Shown one piece after another: positions 26,999-34,950 of a stretch of 64,000 nt of DNA. The stretch lies in contig JAHHHT010000020.1 in assembly GCA_019359235.1 (NCBI GenBank), positions 62,001 through 126,000 on the forward strand, given 5' to 3'. A model generated the notes under the pieces. It did not search any database. It worked only from the letters and a program-made list of their open reading frames with translations, and had not been told where the DNA came from. Both the position numbers and the translations under genes were made by a program. This DNA is from Oscillatoria princeps RMCB-10 (GTDB lineage: Bacteria > Cyanobacteriota > Cyanobacteriia > Cyanobacteriales > Oscillatoriaceae). Position 1 is the stretch's first letter; every line of letters starts with the position of its first letter.

Positions 26999-28489
26999 AT
27001 GACCAACAACTCTACTCTTGTTGCCGGCTCAATTTTAGAGAATCGCTATCGGATTGTGCGTGAATTGGGGCATGGCGGGTTTGGGCGCACTTACCTGGCT
27101 GAAGATATAAATCGGTTCAGCGAGTCTTGCGTGCTCAAGGAATTTGCCCCCCAGGTTCAAGGGGTGAATGAGTTGCGAAAAGCTCAAGAGCTGTTTGAGC
27201 GGGAAGCCGGCATGCTCTACAAGCTCCAGCACCCCCAAGTGCCCCGCTTTCGAGAGCTGATCCGGGTCAGAAATGCCAGTCGGGAATCGCTGTTCTTGGT
27301 GCAGGACTATGTGGAGGGGCCAACCTACTACCAGCTTCTCAAGTCCCGCAAGCGGTTGAGCGAAACGGAAGTGATTCAACTGCTGTTGCAGCTTTTGCCG
27401 GTGCTGGAGTACGTCCACTCGCAGGGGGTTGTCCACCGAGATATTTCGCCAGATAATTTGATTTTGCGGACTGCGGATGGGCTGCCGGTTTTAATTGATT
27501 TTGGAGCGGTAAAGCAGATAGCGGCTAACGCCCTGTCACAATACACGCAGCAGCCCGCCGGCACGTCGGTGGGGAAGGAGGGCTACGCCCCAGATGAGCA
27601 GATGCGTCAGGGGAAGGCTTTTCCTTGCAGCGACTTGTACTCTTTGGCGGTGACAGTTTTGGTGTTGCTCAGCGGAAAACAGCCGAAGGATCTGTACGAC
27701 AGTCTTAATGCGACTTGGCACTGGCGGAAGGAGGTGAGTGTCAGTCCGCACTTGGGTGCGGTGCTCGATAGAATGCTATCGTACCGCCCCCGCGATCGCT
27801 ACCAGTCGGCTAGGGAGGTGATGGGGGCAATGCCTGCGGGTTATTACAGCCCTGCGGCTTCTCCTTTTGTGCCGGTGAATCCGACGCCGGTGCCGGTTTA
27901 TTACACCCCACCGGCTCCTCAACCTTCTGTGCCGGTCAATCCCCAGCCGGCTCAAGTGCCGGCAAATCCCAGCATTTCGGTGATCGCCACGCAAGCGGTG
28001 GCTCGCGCACCGGCACAGACTGCTCCAAGTCCCAGCGGGATCAGCAACAGCCAGCTAATTTGGCGTCAGTGGGGGGCGTTTGCCAAGGGGATTAGGGTAG
28101 TTCTGGTTCCAGGAATTATTATTTGGATTATTTGGTTTTTGCTGCAATCAGTTGTTTCTCTGGTGAAGTTGCCGGCAATGCCGAAGTTGCCGGAATTCCC
28201 GAGTTGGCCGGCATTGCCGAAATTGCCGAATGCGCCGGTGCCGGCGGGCACATCCGTGAGCAAGACGGAGCTGGCTCGCCAGGAAAAAATTGGCGAGCGC
28301 CGCAAGAAGTTGAAAATTGACAGGGCGGTGTTTTATCCGAAGGTGGATGAGCTGTTTTACCGCCGGCACCCGGAATTAAAGGGGCGTCCTTTGAGTGAGA
28401 AGCCTGAAGATGCTCGCTTGCGGGAGGAGTGGATGCGGGTTGCTGAGGATTTGCTGGACAGGTTGGAGCGGGGGCAGACGAAGCTTTGA
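26999..28489 (+). CDS. Serine/threonine protein kinase, membrane-anchored
   Basis: 496 residues. The kinase domain (about 16-280) has the glycine loop GHGGFG (24-29), Lys47 in CVLKEF, HRDISPDN (146-153, catalytic Asp148) and LIDFGA (metal-binding Asp167). HRDIS instead of HRDIK is common in one group of cyanobacterial kinases. A Pro/Val-rich linker (280-350), in which PVNP and PAP phrases recur, leads to one hydrophobic helix at about 366-389, then a KLPxxPKLPxxP stretch and a basic C-terminal helical region ending in a Leu/Arg-rich segment. The kinase is expected on the cytoplasmic face. Part of its catalytic loop is duplicated as a dead copy at 30134. Confidence 0.93.
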   Translation: MTNNSTLVAGSILENRYRIVRELGHGGFGRTYLAEDINRFSESCVLKEFAPQVQGVNELRKAQELFEREAGMLYKLQHPQVPRFRELIRVRNASRESLFLVQDYVEGPTYYQLLKSRKRLSETEVIQLLLQLLPVLEYVHSQGVVHRDISPDNLILRTADGLPVLIDFGAVKQIAANALSQYTQQPAGTSVGKEGYAPDEQMRQGKAFPCSDLYSLAVTVLVLLSGKQPKDLYDSLNATWHWRKEVSVSPHLGAVLDRMLSYRPRDRYQSAREVMGAMPAGYYSPAASPFVPVNPTPVPVYYTPPAPQPSVPVNPQPAQVPANPSISVIATQAVARAPAQTAPSPSGISNSQLIWRQWGAFAKGIRVVLVPGIIIWIIWFLLQSVVSLVKLPAMPKLPEFPSWPALPKLPNAPVPAGTSVSKTELARQEKIGERRKKLKIDRAVFYPKVDELFYRRHPELKGRPLSEKPEDARLREEWMRVAEDLLDRLERGQTKL

Positions 28490-28814
28490 TCTCTGTACCT
28501 TTGTAGCGTAAGCGACGCATAACGCACCGGAATTATGGCTAGCCATTAAATTTGCCCTCGCTACCCTTTGGAGGCTCTGACTTGAAAATAGTCTTGTAGG
28601 GGCGATGCCCCCGTGCTCGCCCCGCCCTGGGGACAATTTTCATCGGTGGCGGTGTGCGCAGTTCATCGTGACTGCCTCCAAAGGGTAGCAACTTGAGTTA
28701 CAATAGCTGCATCCGTCAGCGAGACGGAAATGGCATGGGTGGGCGGAGCGTATTGGCCAAGCCAAACATCATCCCATTCCTTCCAGCTGTTATAATGTCG
28801 GGTTAGGGAAATAC
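28490..28814. other. Intergenic region with G/C palindrome
   Basis: Contains TTGTAGGGGCGATGCCCCCGTGCTCGCC-type repeat sequence at about 28593-28626 (also present inside the palindrome at 40579) and a paired TTTGGAGGC...GCCTCCAAAGGGTAGC stretch (28567 and 28675). No gene is seen. Confidence 0.5.
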
Positions 28815-29597
28815 ATGTCTCAGGAAAGCGTTGCGAATCTTCCGCCTCTCACAGCGTGGCGGGTAGAAAACCTAAGATTAACGGCTCTTCTCAGTCCAGC
28901 TGCCCAGATCCCTCAACGAAATGTGTGGGCGAAGTTGGTGGGGATTTCTCCAGATAGGAAGTTTCAGTATCCGACACCGGGAGGATATCAGGAGAGAGGC
29001 GGGTTTCAAGACGGAAAATTATTTTTAAATGTCCAGCCGACTCGGCTCGACTGGGTATTCACCCTTGTTGGCGAGCGAGAGCTAACTGTTCCTCTGTTTT
29101 CAAAGAAATCCTTTCCCGACTCACTCTCTTATTTTCTTAAATTGATGCTTCCTTGGCTTGAGACGAGTCCGCCAATCCTGCGACTGGCTTTTGGCACCAG
29201 TTTGGTACAGCCTCTGGAAAATAAACAGGCTGTTTGCCAGCAAATCGCCGCCTATCTTCCTTGGGCGCAACAATTGGATATTGAGAACGGCTCGGATTTT
29301 TTGTATAAAATTAATCGCCCGAAAGAGTCAGCGTCAGGAATCAGCGGGATGAAGATAAACCGGCTATCTCAGTGGTCTGCTATTACTTGGAAAGAGTTCT
29401 TACGCATACAGGATGAGGAGCTGTTGGGGCGGGGGAAAACCCGTCCGTCTCTGTCGTATTGGGCTTGCCGGTTGGAGTTAGATATAAATACCGCCCTGGA
29501 TTTTGAAGATGAGATTCCTGGGAAGCAACTCGCTAAGCTCTTTGAAGAATTAGTTGAAATGGGGAAGGAAATTGCAACAGAGGGGGATATTCGATGA
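28815..29597 (+). CDS. Unknown protein, first gene of a two-gene operon
   Basis: 260 residues, not recognised. Mixed alpha/beta composition without signal peptide or membrane segment. Conserved-looking phrases are LPPLTAWRVENLRLTALL, RLAFGTSLVQPLENKQ and SDFLYKINRPKES followed by INRLSQWSAI, which recalls the general layout of sporadically distributed accessory proteins that accompany toxin-like genes; this is only an impression. It overlaps the next gene by four bases (ATGA), so the two are translationally coupled. It lies in a stretch with an upstream kinase and a reverse transcriptase locus facing it. Confidence 0.7.
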   Translation: MSQESVANLPPLTAWRVENLRLTALLSPAAQIPQRNVWAKLVGISPDRKFQYPTPGGYQERGGFQDGKLFLNVQPTRLDWVFTLVGERELTVPLFSKKSFPDSLSYFLKLMLPWLETSPPILRLAFGTSLVQPLENKQAVCQQIAAYLPWAQQLDIENGSDFLYKINRPKESASGISGMKINRLSQWSAITWKEFLRIQDEELLGRGKTRPSLSYWACRLELDINTALDFEDEIPGKQLAKLFEELVEMGKEIATEGDIR

Positions 29598-30130
29598 GCC
29601 TATTTAGAAGAACGGATACCGCTGTTCCTAGCAGAATCACATCGAGGTGGGAGGATGCCGGTGCAGCCGGAACAGCCATTGATTTTTTGAGTGGCCAAAG
29701 GAGTGCAGACCTCTACGCAGAAATGAGTAAATTTTTGGAGGCAGCACAGACAGAGAACTTTGAAGCAGGCACGGAGAGCGAGTTCTCGAAGAACCTTGCT
29801 TATAGTTTGGAAAAATATGGCTTTGAGGTGGTGGATTTACTGATTTTCTTCATCACCGCTGAGAACATTAAGGCCGAAATGGCCGCTGAAATTTTACGCT
29901 GGTTGGGTCGTGCGGACTTTCCAGAAATCTATCGCGAGCGGTTGTGGTTGCTTGAGAGAAGTCTCAAGTGCTCTTCAGCGACTGTGCGGGATGCTGGGGT
30001 TTTGGGTTTGGCTTCTTTGGACGATCCGCACGCTATACCTTACTTAAAGAGGGCTTTAAAAAAGGAAAAGAATCTTGAGCTTCGCCAGCACATGGAGCGG
30101 GTGCTAGCACAATTAGAGAGGTTGGGTTAG
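29594..30130 (+). CDS. HEAT-like repeat protein
   Basis: 178 residues starting at the ATGA overlap with the previous gene. The C-terminal half is alpha-helical in paired helices: AEMAAEILRWLGRAD, YRERLWLLERSLKCSSATVRDAGVLGLASLDDPHAIPYLKRAL and LRQHMERVLAQLERL. The VRDAGVLGLASLDDPHAIPYLKRAL phrase is a standard HEAT/PBS-lyase type repeat. Such repeats mediate protein contacts, so it is probably a binding partner of the 260-residue product. It is followed at once by the kinase fragment. Confidence 0.7.
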   Translation: MSLFRRTDTAVPSRITSRWEDAGAAGTAIDFLSGQRSADLYAEMSKFLEAAQTENFEAGTESEFSKNLAYSLEKYGFEVVDLLIFFITAENIKAEMAAEILRWLGRADFPEIYRERLWLLERSLKCSSATVRDAGVLGLASLDDPHAIPYLKRALKKEKNLELRQHMERVLAQLERLG

Positions 30131-30133
30131 GCC

Positions 30134-30290
30134 AAACTACTGCTATTCCAGCTTTTGCCGGTTTTGGAGTGCGTCCACTCGCAGGGTGTTGTCCACCCAG
30201 ATATTTCGCCGGATAATTTGATTTTGTGGACTTCGGACGGGCTGCCGGTTTTAATTGCTTTGGGAGCGGTAAAGCAGGTAGCGGCTAACC
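30134..30290 (+). pseudogene. 157-bp fragment of a Ser/Thr kinase catalytic loop
   Basis: Nearly identical to about 27378-27536 of the kinase gene (residues about 127-176), including LLPVLE, VHSQGVVH and DGLPVLI. Two substitutions destroy the active site: HRD becomes HPD and DFG becomes ALG. It has no start and no continuation on either side. It sits between the stop of the HEAT-like gene and the end of the reverse transcriptase locus. Confidence 0.88.
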
Positions 30291-30355
30291 GTACTTATTA
30301 ATCCCAAAGCAAAAACGCTATTGCCTCCCCTTGGGGGACGGAATTGTTAACTCGC

Positions 30356-30835
30356 CTAATAGTCTTCCTCCTCTCCCATGCCGGCTTTGGACTTACCGCT
30401 GTAGTATTTTTCTCGAATTATTTTAGGTTCCGGAGAGTCAAACAAATCTTTGACACTTCCTTCGATTGCCATTTTTCGCGCCTCCCGAAACAGATAATCG
30501 TCATCATTTTCGGGACCTTCGCAGATGGCATCTGGTGCGTACAGTCCTAATATCAGGATATAATTTGCTTTCAACCTGGTTGTCGGTGGGGGGACAGTGT
30601 TCAAAGCCATTTTTACAGCTTCTATGTGGCGAGCCTTGATCAAAGGAGAATCTACTGGCGGACTTAGATACAGCCAAGTTTCAGTTGCCATTAACCGTTC
30701 TACTACCGACTCACTTGTGGTTGCAAATTCTATCAGTGTCTCCCAGTCATGCGCGTCCAGGCTGGGTAAAAAACGCATGGCGCGAATAGTGACAGCCCGA
30801 ATGTATTCATTAATTTGATCTGTGTTGTTCTGCAT
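30356..30835 (-). CDS. Helical-repeat partner of the reverse transcriptase
   Basis: 159 residues, all-helical in appearance: INEYIRAVTIRAMRFLPSL, WETLIEFATTSESVVERLMATETWLYL, HIEAVKMALNTVPPPTTRLKANYILILGL, and a last helix with LFREARKMAIEGSVKDLF, then a Glu/Asp-rich tail. The pattern looks like HEAT/ARM-type repeats and resembles the C-terminal end of the preceding protein. Its ATG lies 26 bp inside the end of the reverse transcriptase gene in another frame, so translation is coupled. A single-base shift would fuse the two proteins, so it might once have been (or still be, by frameshifting) the C-terminus of a protein of about 1,010 residues. No nuclease or membrane motif. Confidence 0.72.
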   Translation of the reverse strand: MQNNTDQINEYIRAVTIRAMRFLPSLDAHDWETLIEFATTSESVVERLMATETWLYLSPPVDSPLIKARHIEAVKMALNTVPPPTTRLKANYILILGLYAPDAICEGPENDDDYLFREARKMAIEGSVKDLFDSPEPKIIREKYYSGKSKAGMGEEEDY

Positions 30836-33386
30836 AGTGTGCTAGTAGCCTCATAATCTCATCCCGATAACCCTGGCGTGCCAAGCTTTCCACAGAATAC
30901 AAGATGCTGGTGCGAAGAATCCAGGGATAATCACACAATATTTCTAAAAGCTCTTGACGAATTTCTGCCAGACCTAACATACATAACCTGTTAACGGCGA
31001 AACGGATGCGCCGTTCCGAACGCTCGCGATTGAGATTGCTTTCATCAAGCTGCTTGAAGTCTTTGCGACTCTCACGAAACAAATTAATCAGTTCAGACCG
31101 TATCTTATCTCTGTCTTTAATCCAATCAGGATTCGACCGCTCAAAAGAGAGACGCCAAGTATCGAGCAAAGTATCATCAGTGTCCGGAAAAGTCTCATCA
31201 GTTGGCAGCTCTGGCAACCTTAACTGTAACTCCTGTTCCTGTTGGATTTTTTTCCTGGATTTGAATAGATATTTATATATCCTTCTACTCAGATGGGTCT
31301 CCGTGACATAAATGCTTAAACGTTGCAGGCACTGGCGATAACAGTCTAAAAAATACCACCAGCGCTCGTCATCAGAAGAATTATAACACTTTCTAAATTC
31401 CTTCCTGTACTCAGAGTTCATTACCTCCAAGGGAGTGATTAGCTTTTTAAAGCTATCGCTTAATTGGGTCAAAACTTTATCTTGTTCTGTTTTTACCAAA
31501 AAATCAGATACTTCATATCGGTGGGTTTTGTCAGGATTTAAACTGAGCCCAAGTTTGCGCAACTCTTCCTCTAGAGCGCCCCGAACAGCGTTGATATTTT
31601 CTGGATTGGGAATGACAAGAATAATGTCATCGGCGTAGCGATGATATTTGACATCCCATTCATTATTTTCAGAGCCAAATCGTGCATCGATGTCTGTTAA
31701 ATAAAGGTTAGCATAGAATCCAGATCCAATGCTTCCTTGGGCTAATCCGCGATTGTCTGCATGCCCATCTAATCCTTTTGAGAGTAAGACTTGTAACAGC
31801 CACCGAATCCGCTCACTTTGAGTGCGCAATTCCTGAGTAGCTAACTCAATCAGTTTATCTTGTATAATTTCTGTGTAGTAAGACTTAATATCAATTTGTA
31901 GCACCACCCCATTCTCTTGCTGTAGCTGTAACACACTTTCACGAGCTTTTGCCAAAAAACCATCATAATAGGTGTTAAACCAGGGCTCGTATAAATATTC
32001 GGTGTCCTGGTTTCCATCTGTGCGGGCGAGGCGATAAGCATAACTACTTTGCAAACAATCTGCTTTATGACCTAATTTCTGAATAATCGCAGTTGAGAGA
32101 ATTTCCTCTTCCATGCGGGATAGCAAACGGGGGCGCGCTTTAGATAAATTTTTAGGAAATTTGTAAGAGATCCGCTCATCACTACGGGCAACATCCTCTA
32201 TATACGCCATCAACTGTTTTTGTATATTGTTTAGGTTGTTCTCCAGATTTTTTTCAAATAATCGGATTTCCACTTCATCAAAGATTGCATCCTTTAGAAA
32301 GTTATGATGTGCCCGCGCCCAAGCTAATTCTAGATTTTCTATGCTGATCACCTCATTCCAATCTTGGTCTTCTTCTAACTTGGCACTGGTGATAGTGCTG
32401 ACATTAAGATGAAAATCGGAGAAATACTCCTTTTTGAACTTATACCAATAGCAATCAGTAGGATTGCCATAGTTAACCTGATGAGTCCCTAAATCAACGC
32501 GCTCTACCTTATGACGGCTGCTACCAAAAGTCTGCTCTAGTGCACTGGCCATGTCTTGCAACCGCCGCAAGTCATCATAAATAGGGTACTTATCGTTGCT
32601 ACTACCAATTGTAATCGCGTGTAGGCGTTCGATTGGAACTTCTTCACATAACTGTTTATATGCCAGCGCATATTCTTGAGTAAATGTTTCCCAATCATTT
32701 AAAAGGATTTCTGAGGCGACACCTAATGTTTTGATATCTTGGTGTTTGTCCCGCTGAGTCTTATATTCCTTTTCAAGGAAATCTATCACATTTGACTGCA
32801 TCATGAAAACGTGAGACAAAAATGGCTGTTGCCATTGTTCGCGCTTTTGCCGTAAGCTTAGTATTAGTTTTAGTACAGCCTCTCGAATGCCTTCGGGCAC
32901 AACCTTATATTCTAAGTTAATCTTCGACGACGATCTTACTTTGGATTTTATTTGCATCATAAACTGGTTGTATATTGGCAAGGCGTATGGATTAACGTCT
33001 ATGCCCACACAATAAATGTTTACTGGATTTCTTTCTTCTCGCAGGCACATAACTGTTTCCACAAAAGCAGCGGATGCAGCTCCAGCCCCACATCCAATGT
33101 CAATAAGACAGAGGTGCGAGTTGTGATTTATCCAGCTAAGTAACTTTTCACCAGGAACAATTTTTTTCAAAGTCTTGGCAACTTTGAAATAGTGCGCTGG
33201 AAAGTAAATATTATATTGAACAGCAGCTCCTTTGAGAGTTTTTTCAGAAAGATATTGCCCGCTCTCCTGGTAAGAAACATTTTTATATCCGTGTGCCTTT
33301 TGTTGCCTGGCTAGCCACTCATGCACAGCAGTATAAGCCTGTTGAATGTAAGGATGAAAGTGATAGCGATCAGAGTTGCTTGTCAT
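30810..33386 (-). CDS. Methyltransferase-reverse transcriptase fusion protein
   Basis: 858 residues from the ATG at 33386, which has GGAGAG just upstream; the frame extends to a TTG at 33407. Residues about 80-330 look like a class I SAM-dependent methyltransferase: motif I LIDIGCGAGAAS (94-105) and CVGIDVNPYALPIY (126-139). Residues about 410-640 are a reverse transcriptase: RPRLLSRMEEEIL start, motif A QIDIKSYY (Asp499), motif B GLAQGSIGSGFYANLYL (547-563), YADD (584-587) and LGLSLNPDKTH. All three catalytic aspartates are present. The last 65 residues are helical-repeat-like (RFAVNRLCMLGLAEIRQELLE). No maturase, endonuclease or retron-type X domain is visible. The gene is more AT-rich than its neighbours, a sign of transfer. 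A role in phage defence is inferred from the resemblance to UG/DRT reverse transcriptases. Confidence 0.85.
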   Translation of the reverse strand: MTSNSDRYHFHPYIQQAYTAVHEWLARQQKAHGYKNVSYQESGQYLSEKTLKGAAVQYNIYFPAHYFKVAKTLKKIVPGEKLLSWINHNSHLCLIDIGCGAGAASAAFVETVMCLREERNPVNIYCVGIDVNPYALPIYNQFMMQIKSKVRSSSKINLEYKVVPEGIREAVLKLILSLRQKREQWQQPFLSHVFMMQSNVIDFLEKEYKTQRDKHQDIKTLGVASEILLNDWETFTQEYALAYKQLCEEVPIERLHAITIGSSNDKYPIYDDLRRLQDMASALEQTFGSSRHKVERVDLGTHQVNYGNPTDCYWYKFKKEYFSDFHLNVSTITSAKLEEDQDWNEVISIENLELAWARAHHNFLKDAIFDEVEIRLFEKNLENNLNNIQKQLMAYIEDVARSDERISYKFPKNLSKARPRLLSRMEEEILSTAIIQKLGHKADCLQSSYAYRLARTDGNQDTEYLYEPWFNTYYDGFLAKARESVLQLQQENGVVLQIDIKSYYTEIIQDKLIELATQELRTQSERIRWLLQVLLSKGLDGHADNRGLAQGSIGSGFYANLYLTDIDARFGSENNEWDVKYHRYADDIILVIPNPENINAVRGALEEELRKLGLSLNPDKTHRYEVSDFLVKTEQDKVLTQLSDSFKKLITPLEVMNSEYRKEFRKCYNSSDDERWWYFLDCYRQCLQRLSIYVTETHLSRRIYKYLFKSRKKIQQEQELQLRLPELPTDETFPDTDDTLLDTWRLSFERSNPDWIKDRDKIRSELINLFRESRKDFKQLDESNLNRERSERRIRFAVNRLCMLGLAEIRQELLEILCDYPWILRTSILYSVESLARQGYRDEIMRLLAHYAEQHRSN

Positions 33387-33558
33387 TAAGCTCTCCAATG
33401 TCTCCAATTATATTTACCTGACGGGACTGAACAGACTGGACGCTGGGTGGGATGCTACATCTGGGCATTTAATGGCCAGAAATAAGTTAAAGACTCAGCT
33501 CATCCGACATGACATTATTATATACCAAGCATTCCGAAACAAATATAGACGATTTAAG

Positions 33559-33587
33559 TTGCTTTTTTATTCAACAAGCCGTATAAT
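33559..33587 (+). promoter_or_regulatory. Promoter of DUF1848 gene
   Basis: TTGCTT (33559-33564), 17 bases, TATAAT (33582-33587), 27 bases before the GTG at 33614. The leader is therefore very short. Confidence 0.65.
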
Positions 33588-33613
33588 AGCATTGTGTCAA
33601 CGGTATAACTCCT

Positions 33614-34600
33614 GTGAAGATTATTAGCGCCAGTCGCCGGACGGATATTCCAGCTTTCTACTCCCAGTGGTTTCTCAACCGCATCAGGGCTGGGTTTTGC
33701 CACTGGATCAACCCATACAGCAGGCAAGTCTACCGCGTCTCGCTTCAGCCAGAGGACTGCTTGGCCATTGTTTTCTGGACTCGCAACCCCAAACCACTGC
33801 TGCCGCACCTCGATTTCCTGCGCAATCAGGGTTACTATTTTTATTTTCATTTCACCATTCTAGGGTATCCCAAGGCAATAGAGAGTAACAATTCTTCACT
33901 TGAGGTGTCAGTCGAAAACTTCCAACGGCTGTCAGAGAGTCTTTCTCCGGAACGGGTGCAGTGGCGGTACGACCCAATCGTACTGAGTGACATGACGCCT
34001 CCCTCGTACCACCTAGAGCGGTTCGACTCCCTCAGTCGCCAGCTTGCCGGCTATACCAGGCGTTGCTACTTCTCCTTTGTCGATTTCTACGGCAAGACAG
34101 AGCGCAACCTCGGGCAAGTGTCCCAAAAGCATGGAGTAAAGTTTCAGCGCCCCTCTATTGAGGAGCAGCGCAGATTGGTTCAGCAGCTGCGTGACATAGT
34201 AGCGCCAAGGGGAATCACACTGTACTCTTGCTGCGAGGACGCCCTGAGCGGTGAGGGTGTTGAAAAGGCCCACTGCCTTGACATGGACTTGATCGGGGTA
34301 CTGCGAGCCGGCACCGAGATCCATCTCAAAGCTGCCCCGACTCGACGAGACTGCGGTTGCGTTGAGTCAGTTGACATCGGTGCCTACGAAACCTGTATTT
34401 TTGGGTGTGCCTACTGCTATGCCACGAATAGCCGTGACGCCGCTTTGATGCGTATGCGTGACCACAACTCCGACGATACCGTACTCTGGCGACCGGCAAC
34501 TTTACGCGGAGTCGATCTGACGGCACAGGAGTGGAAACCGAAGCCGAAAAAGCCTGTTGATCCCTCGCCAGCTGTGATTCAGGGAACACTGTTTGAGTGA
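33614..34600 (+). CDS. DUF1848 family protein
   Basis: 328 residues from GTG. The opening IISASRRTDIPAFYSQWF and the block CLAIVFWTRNPKPLLPHLD are typical of DUF1848. The C-terminal part carries a cysteine cluster, RDCGCVESVDIGAYETC followed by FGCAYCYATN, which suggests an iron-sulfur site like that of radical SAM enzymes, though the spacing is not the classic CxxxCxxC. Function is unknown; the family turns up near DNA repair genes in some genomes. It is divergent from the reverse transcriptase gene, with its own promoter, so functional linkage is uncertain. Confidence 0.9.
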   Translation: MKIISASRRTDIPAFYSQWFLNRIRAGFCHWINPYSRQVYRVSLQPEDCLAIVFWTRNPKPLLPHLDFLRNQGYYFYFHFTILGYPKAIESNNSSLEVSVENFQRLSESLSPERVQWRYDPIVLSDMTPPSYHLERFDSLSRQLAGYTRRCYFSFVDFYGKTERNLGQVSQKHGVKFQRPSIEEQRRLVQQLRDIVAPRGITLYSCCEDALSGEGVEKAHCLDMDLIGVLRAGTEIHLKAAPTRRDCGCVESVDIGAYETCIFGCAYCYATNSRDAALMRMRDHNSDDTVLWRPATLRGVDLTAQEWKPKPKKPVDPSPAVIQGTLFE

Positions 34601-34950
34601 AAACTACGCCCCATATAGGACAGGCTGAGCGCAACCTTCCCCCATCTTGCCCACTCTACCTTGCCCGCCCCACCGGCTCTCACCCATCCCCCACCCCAAA
34701 ACAGGCGAGACGCCCCTGGAAAGCCGGTCGGAGGGAACGCCTGCCCTACGCCATCTAGAGACGTAGCACAGGCGAGACGCCTGTGCACTCCCCTGTGCCC
34801 ACACCGGCATCCCAACCCACGCACCGGCATCTCACCTGTGCACAGGACATTGAGGGCAGGCGAGACGCCTGCCCTACGCCTTAATGAAGACGTAGCACAG
34901 GCGTCTCGCCTGTGCACTCCCCTGTGCACTCCCCTGCGCCCACGTCAAAC
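34601..34950. repeat. Cluster of GACGTAGCACAGGCGAGACGCC repeats
   Basis: Several copies in both orientations of a GCAGGCGAGACGCCTGC / CACAGGCGTCTCGCCTGTG palindrome (about 34703, 34762, 34858, 34893), with CACTCCCCTGTGC repeated between them. The same family occurs at 25965-25985. There is no coding sequence in the 350 bp between the DUF1848 gene and purM. Confidence 0.8.

Noticed and set aside
26740-27009. 89-residue Arg/Ala-rich frame opposite the kinase leader
   Set aside because: Composition follows a GC-rich repeat stretch; no start with a ribosome site and it overlaps the kinase start.
30810-33613. Retron or group II intron as identity of the reverse transcriptase
   Set aside because: No maturase/X or HNH domain, no domain V/VI-like RNA and no evident msr-msd inverted repeats; the methyltransferase fusion is also atypical.
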